Shown piece after piece: positions 6,982-15,505 of a stretch of DNA of 43,562 nucleotides. A program made the translations under genes and the position numbers. Position 1 is the stretch's first letter; every line of letters begins with the position of its first letter. This DNA is from an uncultured Clostridia bacterium (GTDB lineage: Bacteria; Bacillota; Clostridia; Oscillospirales; Acutalibacteraceae), in the NCBI GenBank assembly GCA_946186245.1, contig CAMHMN010000016.1, forward strand, positions 1 to 43,562, read 5' to 3'. The notes beneath the pieces were generated by a model, which was given only the letters and a program-made list of their open reading frames with translations, made no database searches and was not told the DNA's origin.

Positions 6982-9456
6982 TTACAATACGTTGTCCGGA
7001 TTGAGGTCGGCGTAGACGGTGACCTCCTTGCTCTGCGGGTCGCTGCCCGATTCGCAGAGAAGAAGGTGCATCAATTCGCGGAAACGGGCGTTGTTGCGGC
7101 ATTTGAGGATAATCTTGTAGCGATAGCGTCCGCTGACCTTCCTGACCGAAGCCGGAGAAGGGCCAAGCGCCCGTATCGGGACGTCGGAATACTCCCGCTG
7201 CGTGTGGTATTGCAGATTCCGCATGAAGGCATCCGCGGCGCGGGACACTTCCTCGTCAACGCTGCCCACAAAGCCGACCATGCAGAGATCCGCGAAGGGC
7301 GGATAGAGCATCGCCTTGCGGAGAATGATTTCATTTTCGTAGAATTTTCTGTAATCCTGACTTGCCGCCATGTCGATGACGGGATTGTCGGGGGTGACGG
7401 TCTGAATGATAGCCCGTCCCCTGCTCTCGCCGCGTCCCGAACGCCCGACCACCTGGGTCAGCAATGAAAAGGCGCGTTCGTAGCTGCGGAAATCGTCGCT
7501 GTACAGCGCCTGATCCGCCATCAGCACGCCCACAAGGGTCACCCGCGGGAAATCAAGCCCCTTGGCGACCATCTGGGTGCCGATCATGATATCGTAAAGC
7601 CCGGCGGCGAAGTCGCCCAGCTTTTTGTCGTAGGAAGAACGCCGCGTCATGCTGTCGGCGTCCATGCGGAGAATCCTCGCCTCGGGGAATAATTTGACAA
7701 GCTCCTCCTCGGCTTTCTGGGTGCCGTGACCCGCAAATCGCAGATACGGCTCACCGCACGAGGGACAGACATGCGGCACCGGCATGGAATAGCCGCAGTA
7801 GTGGCACATCAGCCGTCTGTTGTCGCTGTGGAAGGTCATGGAAACGCTGCAGTTCGGGCAGGTAATGACCTCATTGCAGGCGCGGCAGGACACAAAGGTG
7901 TTGAATCCCCGGCGGTTGTTGAGCAGGATGGACTGCCGTCCGGTTTCGAGATTGTGCCTTAATGCCTGATACAAACGGGGGCTGATGATGCCGTCCTTGA
8001 TGTCCATCTGAGAAATGTCGATCTTTTCCACATCGGGCAGAATGGCGTTGCCGTACCGGTGGGTGAGCACCTGGTAGTCGAAGCGACCTCCCTCGGTGGC
8101 GTTGTAGTAGGTTTCAATGGAAGGCGTCGCGGAGGCAAGCACCAGCAGCGCCTTGTTGTAGCCGCAGCGGAACCTCGCCGCGTCGCGGGCGTGGAACCGG
8201 GGGGAATTTTCGGATTTGTAGGTATATTCCTGTTCCTCGTCGATGATGACAAGTCCCAGCCTTCTGAATGGCGCGAAGACCGCCGAACGCGTGCCAAGCG
8301 CGATCTGGGCTTCGCCGTCGCGCACCCGCTTCCATTCGTCCATACGCTGCGCCAGCGACAGTCCGCTGTGAAAGACCGCGACCTTGCTGCCGTAACGCTC
8401 GTGGAATTTGCCGAGCGTCTGGGAAGTCAGCGCGATCTCCGGCACCATGACGATGATGCCCTTGCCGTCGCCCAGCACCTCGTCGATCAGCCGGAGAAAG
8501 ACGGACGTCTTGCCGCTTCCCGTCACGCCGAAGAGCAGGGAAACGTGGAATTTATCTTCCTTGTATAATTTGTAAAGATTTTCAAAGGCAAGCTGCTGCT
8601 GGGGTGAAAGGGTGACGCTGCCGCCGCTGCCGCTGCCCGCGTCGGAATAGGGATTGCGGTAGATTTCTTCCTCGTAGTAGCTGACGACGCCCTTCTTGGC
8701 GAGAAGGTCAACCACAGCCTGCGAAATGCCGGTGAAATAGCAGATTTCCCTGACCGAAGCGGATTGCACGTCGCTCAGGAGGTTCACAATTTCCCGCTGC
8801 TTGGGGGTAAGCTTGCCGCAGGTGTGCTTCTCCCAGTCGTCGGCAAGGGTTGCCATTTTGACGGTCGCGTCCTTGATATTGCGGACGGCGTCATCCGTAC
8901 GCACGAGCAGCCCTTTTTCCACCAGCTTATCCGGAACGGTGGAATTCTCCGGCAGGTTCATCACTTCGGCAATGTGCTTTTTCTCCAGCACCAGGCCGTT
9001 GTTGGAGAGGAACATTTCCATAATCTTGTGCTGCTGCGGGGTAATATCGCCGCGTTTCGCAAGGGTGAAGCCGTCCACTCCGTCGGCTGCCCGGTAGGAA
9101 GTCACCACCCGCACGTTGATTCCCGAAGGCAGCATCGCCTTGGCGGCTTCGTAATAGGTGCAGTAGGTATTGTCGCGCAGCCAGGTCGCCATGAGCAGCA
9201 TTTCATCCGAAAGCACGGGCGATTCGTCCAGCAGCGAGGAAACCGGCTTGACCCGGGCGAATTCCGCGCTTTCGCTCAGCCCGAAAATCACGCCCTGCCG
9301 CTTGCGGTTGCCCCGGCCGAAGGGAACCATGACCCGGCAGCCGGGCAGGGCAACGCCGATGTATTCCTCCGGTATGAGATAGTCGAACAGCTTGTCAAAA
9401 TGATAGGCGGTATTCTCCACCGCAACCTTGGCATAGGTTTTGGAAGGATAATTCAA
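6982..9456 (-). CDS. priA: Primosomal protein N' (PriA replication-restart helicase)
   Basis: An 824-residue PriA, which recognises stalled forks and reloads the replicative helicase. The N-terminal DNA-binding domain (1-110) is followed by a winged-helix region. Walker A GVTGSGKTS is at 310-318 and motif II reads DEEQ at 406-409, where the family usually has DEEH. Eight zinc-binding cysteines are at 524, 527, 533, 536, 551, 554, 564 and 567, followed by the C-terminal helicase motifs (GTQMVAKGLDFP, QVVGRSGRG). The start is TTG at 9454-9456 with GGTGAG five bases upstream. Bacillus has coaBC between rpoZ and priA; here priA starts 39 bp after rpoZ. Confidence 0.95.
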   Translation of the reverse strand: MNYPSKTYAKVAVENTAYHFDKLFDYLIPEEYIGVALPGCRVMVPFGRGNRKRQGVIFGLSESAEFARVKPVSSLLDESPVLSDEMLLMATWLRDNTYCTYYEAAKAMLPSGINVRVVTSYRAADGVDGFTLAKRGDITPQQHKIMEMFLSNNGLVLEKKHIAEVMNLPENSTVPDKLVEKGLLVRTDDAVRNIKDATVKMATLADDWEKHTCGKLTPKQREIVNLLSDVQSASVREICYFTGISQAVVDLLAKKGVVSYYEEEIYRNPYSDAGSGSGGSVTLSPQQQLAFENLYKLYKEDKFHVSLLFGVTGSGKTSVFLRLIDEVLGDGKGIIVMVPEIALTSQTLGKFHERYGSKVAVFHSGLSLAQRMDEWKRVRDGEAQIALGTRSAVFAPFRRLGLVIIDEEQEYTYKSENSPRFHARDAARFRCGYNKALLVLASATPSIETYYNATEGGRFDYQVLTHRYGNAILPDVEKIDISQMDIKDGIISPRLYQALRHNLETGRQSILLNNRRGFNTFVSCRACNEVITCPNCSVSMTFHSDNRRLMCHYCGYSMPVPHVCPSCGEPYLRFAGHGTQKAEEELVKLFPEARILRMDADSMTRRSSYDKKLGDFAAGLYDIMIGTQMVAKGLDFPRVTLVGVLMADQALYSDDFRSYERAFSLLTQVVGRSGRGESRGRAIIQTVTPDNPVIDMAASQDYRKFYENEIILRKAMLYPPFADLCMVGFVGSVDEEVSRAADAFMRNLQYHTQREYSDVPIRALGPSPASVRKVSGRYRYKIILKCRNNARFRELMHLLLCESGSDPQSKEVTVYADLNPDNVL

Positions 9457-9495
9457 TTGCGCTCACCGCCTTCCGCTGCTGATAATTCAGAATGA

Positions 9496-9807
9496 TTATT
9501 CCTCTTCGCCGTCGGATTCGGGCTGTTCCTCGTCGTCGGAGTCAAGGGTGTAATTCACGCTCTGCACCGGGAAGTCGTGGGGATGGTGTTCCTCTTCCTC
9601 CGGCTCGATGTGCTCGATGGTGGCTCTGCCGTCCAGCAGGCGGTCAATGACCATATTCACCGGCTTGCGGTAAAGCACGTCGTTGTTGGATTCGGCTTCG
9701 TCGGCGATCTCTCTCGCCTTTTTGCTGATGGCGTTGACCAGAGAATATCTGCTCTCGGTCATTTCAAAAATATCGTCAATCGTTCTGTTGATCTTCTTCT
9801 TTTCCAT
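9496..9807 (-). CDS. rpoZ: RNA polymerase omega subunit
   Basis: A 103-residue omega subunit. The conserved core is [20 protein letters not shown] followed by ISKKAREI and the KPVNMVIDRLLDG segment. The C-terminal 40 residues are strongly acidic with an EEEEHHPHDFP stretch, beyond the short core of the family. The ATG at 9805-9807 is used; an in-frame TTG three codons upstream sits too close to GAGGTG. The start lies 32 bp inside the 3' end of gmk. Omega helps assemble RNA polymerase by binding the beta-prime subunit. Confidence 0.93.
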   Translation of the reverse strand: MEKKKINRTIDDIFEMTESRYSLVNAISKKAREIADEAESNNDVLYRKPVNMVIDRLLDGRATIEHIEPEEEEHHPHDFPVQSVNYTLDSDDEEQPESDGEEE

Positions 9808-10435
9808 AAGTTGCAAGCACCTCGTCGATTTTGTATTCTATATGTCTGCGGCTGCTGAGCTCCGCACGGATGATGCAGAGCAGGTCGTCCGCCGATTCCT
9901 CGATGATCTCATTGACCAGAATGTAGTCGTACCAATGGGCCTCCGGTATCTCGTCTCTGCCTTTGGCAAGCCGGTATCGGATTTTGTCCTCGCTGTCGCG
10001 TCCCCTGTTTCTCAGGCGGTATTCCAGCTCCTGGAAGGAAGGCGGCAGAATATAGACCGTCACCGCGTCGGGATACTGCGCGAGCACCTGCTTGGCGCCG
10101 TTGACGTCGATCTCCAGAATGACGCTGCTGCCGGCGTTCAGCCAGCCCTCCAGCTTATCCTTGGGAGTGCCGTAGTATTCGCCGGCGTAGCTGTTGTATT
10201 CCACAAGGTTATTGTCTGCAATATTCTGTTCAAAATCCTCTTTGGAAACATAATAGTAGGTTTCGCCGTCCACCTCGCCCTTGCCTATGCCCCGTGTGGT
10301 CATGGAAACGGAGAGCTGCACGTCCACCCGCACATCGTCTGCTTTTGCCAGCGCACGGCTGACCACCGTGCCCTTGCCCGACGCTGACGGGCCGGAAACG
10401 ATTACGATAATTCCCCTGTTTTTGTTCTCATTCAT
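9776..10435 (-). CDS. gmk: Guanylate kinase
   Basis: A 219-residue guanylate kinase that phosphorylates GMP to GDP. The P-loop [10 protein letters not shown] is at 14-23, followed by the GMP-binding SMTTR segment, [24 protein letters not shown] and [11 protein letters not shown], and then the lid RLRNRG. The ATG at 10433-10435 gives [17 protein letters not shown] and overlaps the last 8 bp of remA; the longer frame reaching 10504 is not conserved. The C-terminus overlaps the rpoZ start by 32 bp. The remA-gmk-rpoZ order is conserved in Firmicutes. Confidence 0.95.
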   Translation of the reverse strand: MNENKNRGIIVIVSGPSASGKGTVVSRALAKADDVRVDVQLSVSMTTRGIGKGEVDGETYYYVSKEDFEQNIADNNLVEYNSYAGEYYGTPKDKLEGWLNAGSSVILEIDVNGAKQVLAQYPDAVTVYILPPSFQELEYRLRNRGRDSEDKIRYRLAKGRDEIPEAHWYDYILVNEIIEESADDLLCIIRAELSSRRHIEYKIDEVLATYGKEEDQQND

Positions 10436-10715
10436 CGGTTTCTTTGTCCTCACTTTCTTCAAAATTATCAGCCGCGTCCTCGCGGTTGTCCACTCTGCCG
10501 GCAATGTGCTTGGGCTGGATTGCCGACAGAATCACATGATCGCTGTCAGTAATGATGACCGCCTTTGTCCTGCGTCCGAAGGTCGCGTCAATAGCGGTGC
10601 CGCGTTCCTTCGCGTCCTGCACCATCCGCTTGATGGGTGCGGAATCCGGACTGACGATGGCTATGATATGGCTGACGGCAACCATATTGCCGTAGCCGAC
10701 GTTGATTAATTTCAT
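10428..10715 (-). CDS. remA: RemA/DUF370 DNA-binding regulator
   Basis: A 95-residue RemA (YlzA) protein. The core [20 protein letters not shown], then [28 protein letters not shown] and [17 protein letters not shown], is very close to the family consensus. In Bacillus, RemA is a DNA-binding activator of extracellular matrix and osmoprotection genes. The last ~20 residues are acidic and probably disordered. GGAGG precedes the ATG by seven bases. A matrix regulator in the same window as a Pel-like cluster is suggestive, but it belongs to the conserved operon. Confidence 0.93.
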   Translation of the reverse strand: MKLINVGYGNMVAVSHIIAIVSPDSAPIKRMVQDAKERGTAIDATFGRRTKAVIITDSDHVILSAIQPKHIAGRVDNREDAADNFEESEDKETDE

Positions 10716-10740
10716 GCACTGCCTCCGGAGGCGCTCATTA

Positions 10741-10800
10741 GCGCTCCGCTAACTGAAGACTGAAGACTGAATAATGAATAATAAAGGAGCGCATACGCGC
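10741..10800 (+). repeat. Heptamer/hairpin intergenic element D (inverted)
   Basis: Same architecture as elements A-C but on the plus strand: GCTCCGCTAAC, heptamers TGAAGAC, TGAAGAC, TGAATAA, TGAATAA, then AGCGC-ATAC-GCGCT. It lies head-to-head with element C in the 192-bp remA-yicC gap. Confidence 0.6.
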
Positions 10801-10812
10801 TGAAAATCTATT

Positions 10813-10883
10813 TCAAGGCGCTCTGCGCCTTCCAATATTTTTCATTTTTAAGTTTTCAGTTTTAAGTTTCCGGTTAGCGAACG
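10813..10883 (-). repeat. Heptamer/hairpin intergenic element C
   Basis: On the minus strand: CGTTCGCTAACC, then heptamers ACTTAAA, ACTGAAA, ACTTAAA, AATGAAA, then ATTGGAAGGCGC-AGA-GCGCCTT. The heptamer sequence is different from elements A and B, but unit length, copy number and boundaries match. It lies 25 bp after the yicC stop. Confidence 0.65.
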
Positions 10884-10907
10884 AATGTGAGCGCTATAAT
10901 GTGAGCG

Positions 10908-11786
10908 TCATTCAATGTTTTGTATCTGTTCGCGGATCTTTTCGATCTCGGCCTTGATTTCGACCACCAGGTGAGCGACGTCGGAATTCTGGCATTTGGA
11001 GCCGATGGTGTTGGCCTCGCGGTTCATCTCCTGCACGATGAAGTCCAGCTTGCGTCCGACTGCCTCGCCGGAATCCAGCATTTTCTTCATCTGGTCGAAA
11101 TGGCTTCTCAGGCGGACAGTTTCCTCGTCCACGGCGATCTTGTCGGCAAAGATGGCCACCTCGGTGAGCAGCCGCTGTTCGTCCACCGAAGCGTCGCCCA
11201 GAAGTTCCTCTATCTTGGCCCGCAGGCGGGCTCTGTAATTCTCCAGGGTCTGCGGGGAAAGGTCTTCGATTTTCTCCACCACCGAGAGAATATGTTCCAT
11301 TCTGCCCATCACATCGTCGCGCAGCTTGACGCCTTCGGCTTCCCGCATGGCGATGAAGTGCTGCACCGCCTCGTCAAGAACGGTCCGGAGATCGTTCCAG
11401 ATTTCCTCCTCGTCCTGCTCCGCCTTTTTGACGGTGAAGAGGTCGCTGTATCTCGCCACGCTGGACACCGAAATGTCGTCGGTCAGGCCGAATTCGGCTC
11501 CCAGCTCATGCAGCGCCCTGATGTACCCCTCGGCAAGCGATTTGTTGAGGATCACCTGCGCCGCCGTTTCGTCCACCGTGAGAATGGTGACGTAAACGTC
11601 GATCTTGCCCCTGGAAACGCGCTCCTTGACGAAGTTCCTGATCTTGTCCTCCACAAAGGAATATCCCCTGGGCGTCCTCACCGAAAAGTCAAAATATTTG
11701 TGATTTACAGACCGTATTTCCACGGAAAGTTCCCGTCCGTGAAGGGTTGCCTGAGCGTGACCGTAGCCCGTCATGCTTCTTACCAT
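10908..11786 (-). CDS. yicC: YicC/YloC-family endoribonuclease
   Basis: A 292-residue YicC/YloC protein. The N-terminus MVRSMTGYGHAQ and the C-terminal DUF1732 part (REANTIGSKCQNSD, VVEIKAEIEKIREQIQNIE) are diagnostic. Family members act as endoribonucleases in RNA turnover (established for E. coli YicC and Bacillus YloC). It is the promoter-proximal gene of the long minus-strand operon and directly precedes remA, as in Bacillus. The ATG is preceded by AAAGGACGGAG. Confidence 0.93.
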   Translation of the reverse strand: MVRSMTGYGHAQATLHGRELSVEIRSVNHKYFDFSVRTPRGYSFVEDKIRNFVKERVSRGKIDVYVTILTVDETAAQVILNKSLAEGYIRALHELGAEFGLTDDISVSSVARYSDLFTVKKAEQDEEEIWNDLRTVLDEAVQHFIAMREAEGVKLRDDVMGRMEHILSVVEKIEDLSPQTLENYRARLRAKIEELLGDASVDEQRLLTEVAIFADKIAVDEETVRLRSHFDQMKKMLDSGEAVGRKLDFIVQEMNREANTIGSKCQNSDVAHLVVEIKAEIEKIREQIQNIE

Positions 11787-11872
11787 ACGCTCCGTCCTTT
11801 CATATGAAAATTATGTAATTATTGCGACAATCAGAGCGCAAAAATAAAAATTAAGATATTTCTGTAAATTAC

Positions 11873-11902
11873 ATTATAGCAGTTTTCAACGGGTCTTGTC
11901 AA
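11873..11902 (-). promoter_or_regulatory. Sigma-A promoter of the yicC-prkC operon
   Basis: On the minus strand there is a perfect TTGACA (11902-11897), an 18-bp spacer and a perfect TATAAT (11878-11873). The yicC ATG is about 85 bp downstream. Confidence 0.85.
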
Positions 11903-11961
11903 TAGTTTCGGGGAGAGTTATCGCCTAAATCGTTGAAAACACGCCTCGGTCTGTTCTTTTT

Positions 11962-12001
11962 CAGTTTAAACTGCGTTCATATTGGCATAATACAATATGC
12001 C
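11962..12001 (+). promoter_or_regulatory. Two dyads upstream of the ABC transporter (possible operators)
   Basis: CAGTTTAAACTG at 11962-11973 is a perfect 12-bp palindrome. GGCATA/TATGCC arms at 11984-11989 and 11996-12001 flank six bases. The second dyad covers the only plausible -10 (CATAAT, 11986-11991), and no good -35 is present. This would suit a repressor- or activator-controlled promoter (inference). Confidence 0.35.
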
Positions 12002-12051
12002 AGGTAAAATTGAGGGTATCAAATATTTCAAAAAAAGGATATCGAAAGACT

Positions 12052-14736
12052 ATGCTGAAATTAACAGACATCGTAAAATCCTACTCCGCCGGCAGCAACA
12101 AGGTGGAAGCGCTCAAAGGCGTCAGCATCGAATTCCGCGAGAATGAATTCGTGTCCATTCTCGGGCCTTCCGGCTGCGGCAAGACCACCATGCTCAATAT
12201 CATCGGCGGTCTGGACCGATACGACAGCGGCGATCTGAGCATCAATCAGAAATCCACCAGGAAATTCAAAGACGGCGACTGGGATTCCTACCGCAATCAC
12301 TCCATCGGCTTCGTCTTTCAGAATTACAACCTGATTCCGCACCAGACGGTGCTCTCCAATGTCGAGCTTGCGCTCACCCTCTCCGGCGTTTCCAAATCCG
12401 AACGCCGCAAGCGAGCCGCCGAGGTGCTGGAGAAGGTGGGACTGGGCGACCAGCTGCGCAAGAAGCCCAACCAGATGTCGGGCGGTCAGATGCAGCGCGT
12501 TGCCATTGCCCGCGCGCTGGTCAACAACCCGGAGATTCTTCTCGCCGACGAACCCACCGGCGCGCTGGATTCCGGCACGAGCGTGCAGATCATGGAGCTG
12601 CTGAAGGAGATCGCCAAGGAAAAGCTGGTCATCATGGTCACCCACAATCCCGACCTCGCCCAGCAGTATTCCTCCCGCATCGTGCGGCTGCTGGACGGAA
12701 AGATCACCGACGACTCCAATCCCTACAATCCCGGCGAATATACCGCCACCAAAAGCGGGGATTCCGGCAAGGACAAAAGAAAAAAGGCAAACAAGCAAAA
12801 GACTTCCATGTCGATGCTCACCGCCTTCTCCCTTTCCCTCAACAACCTGATGACCAAGAAGGGACGCACCGTTCTCACCGCCTTCGCGGGAAGCATCGGC
12901 ATTATCGGCATTGCGCTGATTCTCTCCCTCTCCAACGGCTTCCAGCTTTACATCGACAAGGTGCAGGAGGACACCCTTTCCTCCTATCCGCTGACCATTC
13001 AGAAGGAGTCGGTGGACATCGGCACCATGATCTCCACCCTGCAGGAGGAACGGTCGTCCAAAGCAAATCACGACATGGACAAGGTGTATTCCTCCACCGT
13101 CATGGCCGATCTCATGAACACCATGATCACCGAAGCCAGAACCAACAACCTGGCGAAATTCAAGAAATTCATCGAGCAGGACGAAAACGGCAAAAAGATG
13201 AAGGACTACACCAGCGCGATTCAGTATTCCTACGACGCGCCGCTCAACGTATTCAGCGCCGACACATCCGACGGCGCGATTCAGGTCAATCCCAGCAAGG
13301 TCATGGAAAAAATGATGCCCCAGCAGGCGAGCAGCTCCACCTCCATCTTCACCCAGAATTCCGACAATTTCTGGAGCGAGCTGATTGAAAACCGCGCCCT
13401 GCTGGATTCGCAGTACGATATTCTCGCCGGCAGATGGCCGGAAAGCTACAACGAAGTGGTGATTGCCGTCACCAAGAAGAACGAGATCAGCGACGTCGAG
13501 CTGTATTCCCTGGGGCTCAAAGACCAGCGTGAGGTCGACGACATCATGAAGCGGGTCATGTCGGGCGAAGCGGTGGACGTTCCTTCCCTCTCTTTCACCT
13601 ACGACGAACTGCTTGACCTGCGGTTCCGGCTGCTGCTCAGCAGCGAACTCTATGCCAAAGACCCCCTCACGGGCCTCTACAAGGACCTGCGCGAGGACGA
13701 GATTCTGCTCAAAAAGGCAGTGGACGGCGGCGTTGAACTGAAGGTCGTGGGCATCGTACGGCCCAATCCCGACGCGGCTTCGGCTTCCATTACCGGCGTC
13801 ATCGGCTACACCCACGAGCTGATGGAATACGTCATTCAGGAAACCGAGAAGAGCGAGCTTGTCAGGGAGCAGAAGGCACACCCCGAAACCGACGTATTCA
13901 CCGGGCTTCCCTTCGAACGCGAAGAGGAACAAAGCGCGCCCGATTTCAGCGCCATGACCTCCGAACAGCTCGCCGAGTACCAGCAGGCGGCGGAGGAAAA
14001 ACAGCGGCAGACCGAAGCATTCATCGCCACCCTGCCGGAGGAAACGCAGCAGTATCTCGCAACGCTCCCGGAAGAGGAACGCGCCAAGCTGATTGCGGGC
14101 TATACCGAACAGGCGCAGCCCAAGACCACCTATGAAGAAAACCTCGCCAAACTGGGCGTTGCCGACCTCGATGACCCGAGCATCATCCGGCTCTATCCCA
14201 TCGACTTTGAGTCCAAAGAGAACATCGAGCAGCTCATCCGCGATTACAACAAGGGCAAGGCGGAGGAGGAACAGATCACCTATTCCGACATCGTGGGCAT
14301 CATGATGAGCTCCATTTCCACCATCATCAATATGATTTCCTATGTGCTGATCGCCTTTGTCTCCATCTCGCTGGTGGTTTCCTCCATCATGATCGGCATT
14401 ATCACCTATATTTCCGTGCTGGAACGCACCAAGGAGATCGGCATTCTGCGTTCCATCGGCGCCTCCAAGAAGGATATTTCCAGAGTCTTCAACGCCGAAA
14501 CGCTGATCATCGGCTTTGTCGCCGGCGCGCTGGGCATCGGCACGACGCTGCTGCTCAATCTCCCGGTCAACGCGCTGATCAAGTCGCTCTCCGGCATATC
14601 GAATGTATCGCGGCTGCCGGTCAGCGGCGCGGTGGTGCTGGTGCTCATCAGCATGGCGCTGACGCTCATCGCCGGACTCATTCCATCCGGACTGGCCGCC
14701 AAGAAGGATCCCGTCGTGGCGCTCAGAACGGAATGA
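12052..14736 (+). CDS. Fused ABC transporter ATPase/permease, MacB-like
   Basis: An 894-residue fusion of an ABC ATPase to an FtsX-type permease. The ATPase has Walker A GPSGCGKTT (38-46), Q-loop FVFQN, signature MSGGQMQRVAIARAL (142-156), Walker B ILLADEPTGALD and H-loop VTHNPD. After a Lys-rich linker, TM1 lies at about 274-294. A ~450-residue extracytoplasmic domain follows, with a Glu/Gln-rich insert near 620-720. Three C-terminal TM helices end the protein, with the typical LERTKEIGILRSIGAS between them. MacB-type proteins transmit force across the membrane to export peptides or lipids or confer antibiotic resistance; no substrate can be named here. ATG 12052 was chosen over an upstream TTG (12010). 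Confidence 0.9.
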   Translation: MLKLTDIVKSYSAGSNKVEALKGVSIEFRENEFVSILGPSGCGKTTMLNIIGGLDRYDSGDLSINQKSTRKFKDGDWDSYRNHSIGFVFQNYNLIPHQTVLSNVELALTLSGVSKSERRKRAAEVLEKVGLGDQLRKKPNQMSGGQMQRVAIARALVNNPEILLADEPTGALDSGTSVQIMELLKEIAKEKLVIMVTHNPDLAQQYSSRIVRLLDGKITDDSNPYNPGEYTATKSGDSGKDKRKKANKQKTSMSMLTAFSLSLNNLMTKKGRTVLTAFAGSIGIIGIALILSLSNGFQLYIDKVQEDTLSSYPLTIQKESVDIGTMISTLQEERSSKANHDMDKVYSSTVMADLMNTMITEARTNNLAKFKKFIEQDENGKKMKDYTSAIQYSYDAPLNVFSADTSDGAIQVNPSKVMEKMMPQQASSSTSIFTQNSDNFWSELIENRALLDSQYDILAGRWPESYNEVVIAVTKKNEISDVELYSLGLKDQREVDDIMKRVMSGEAVDVPSLSFTYDELLDLRFRLLLSSELYAKDPLTGLYKDLREDEILLKKAVDGGVELKVVGIVRPNPDAASASITGVIGYTHELMEYVIQETEKSELVREQKAHPETDVFTGLPFEREEEQSAPDFSAMTSEQLAEYQQAAEEKQRQTEAFIATLPEETQQYLATLPEEERAKLIAGYTEQAQPKTTYEENLAKLGVADLDDPSIIRLYPIDFESKENIEQLIRDYNKGKAEEEQITYSDIVGIMMSSISTIINMISYVLIAFVSISLVVSSIMIGIITYISVLERTKEIGILRSIGASKKDISRVFNAETLIIGFVAGALGIGTTLLLNLPVNALIKSLSGISNVSRLPVSGAVVLVLISMALTLIAGLIPSGLAAKKDPVVALRTE

Positions 14737-14872
14737 TTTCTTCCTTCACCTGCAAGAAGTGTCTTTCTGTCCGTACCTCCCTTAGTTCGGACGAACGGCA
14801 CAATCTCATAAATAACCTCACAATCTTTGGGAAACGCTGATTCGGCTGCGACAGCTCCATCAGCCAATCCCG

Positions 14873-14940
14873 GAACAATACGGGGAAGCCGCTTTTTCCA
14901 ATCCTTTTAGGCGGTCTTCTCCGTATTGTTCTTTTATTTT
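14873..14940 (+). terminator. Rho-independent terminator after the ABC transporter
   Basis: A long imperfect hairpin pairs GAACAATACGG...GCCGC (14873-14892) with GCGGT...CCGTATTGTTC (14911-14931) and is followed by TTTTATTTT. It lies 137 bp after the stop codon. Confidence 0.7.
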
Positions 14941-15077
14941 GGCGATTGTATAATAGCAAGAATGTCGGAAAACGGAGGATTGGCAGATTTGAAAACGCAG
15001 CGTTTTCTCCGCTTTTAGCAAGAGAAATTTTGATTATTCCTTGTTTCTGGTGCGCCCGGGTGCCTCTTTATCTCAGC

Positions 15078-15234
15078 GCCTGTTTAGAATCTCTCCACGC
15101 ACGTCTGGCTTGCATCTTCTCCGCCATATTTTGCCAAAATCCTCGTTAATACACAAAGTATTGCCTGCGGTTTTGGCTGCATCTGGCGAAAAATCTGACT
15201 GCGCCATCCGCACACGTGGAGATTCTAAACAGGC
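15078..15234. mobile_element. MITE-like element with 7-bp target-site duplication
   Basis: A 157-bp sequence with perfect 16-bp terminal inverted repeats, GCCTGTTTAGAATCTC (15078-15093) and its complement (15219-15234). The arms stay imperfectly complementary almost to the centre. It is flanked on both sides by TCTCAGC (15071-15077 and 15235-15241), a clean target-site duplication. It has no coding capacity, so it fits a non-autonomous element moved by a transposase encoded elsewhere. It inserted at the left edge of the hairpin repeat starting at 15242. The transposase family cannot be named from sequence alone. Confidence 0.75.
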
Positions 15235-15241
15235 TCTCAGC

Positions 15242-15398
15242 GCGATGCAGCGAAGGGCTCTGTCCCTCTTTGTCAGCTTCGCTGCCAAAGTACCCCGCAA
15301 GGGCGCTGCCCTTGACCCGCGAGGAGGTCCAGACCCCCTCGACTCCCACGCTCGCAAGCTCGCTTGTTATGGCGCTGCGCGCTTTCCTATTTTTTTTT
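15242..15398. repeat. Hairpin-array dispersed repeat, copy B
   Basis: It shares ordered blocks with 4689-4815 (GGGCTCTG, CCCGCAAGGG, GCCCTTGACCCGC, GGCGCTGCGCGCTTTCCT plus a T run), with different loops between them. It contains the hairpin CAAGGGC/GCCCTTG and GAGG/CCTC arms. With the MITE and the terminator it accounts for most of the 769-bp gap 14737-15505; the remaining bases up to 15077 show nothing recognisable. Confidence 0.7.
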
Positions 15399-15424
15399 CA
15401 ATCGCCTAGTTCAATTATTTACAG

Positions 15425-15453
15425 TTGACTTGATGGATATAATGTGCTATTAT
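15425..15453 (+). promoter_or_regulatory. Sigma-A promoter of alaA
   Basis: TTGACT (15425-15430), a 17-bp spacer and TATTAT (15448-15453). The expected start near 15460 would place a GCCGC-ACG-GCGGC hairpin at the 5' end of the mRNA. Confidence 0.75.
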
Positions 15454-15505
15454 GTAGGGAACGCCGCACGGCGGCATTGATTTTGATTACAAGAAGGTAT
15501 TCGCT

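Noticed and set aside
12061-13932. A 623-codon open frame antisense to the ABC transporter
   Set aside because: Shadow of a strongly supported gene; composition is the reverse complement of codon bias, with no family pattern.
14946-15428. Several 60-120 codon frames between the ABC transporter and alaA
   Set aside because: They run through the MITE, the hairpin repeat and the terminator and encode repetitive, non-conserved peptides.
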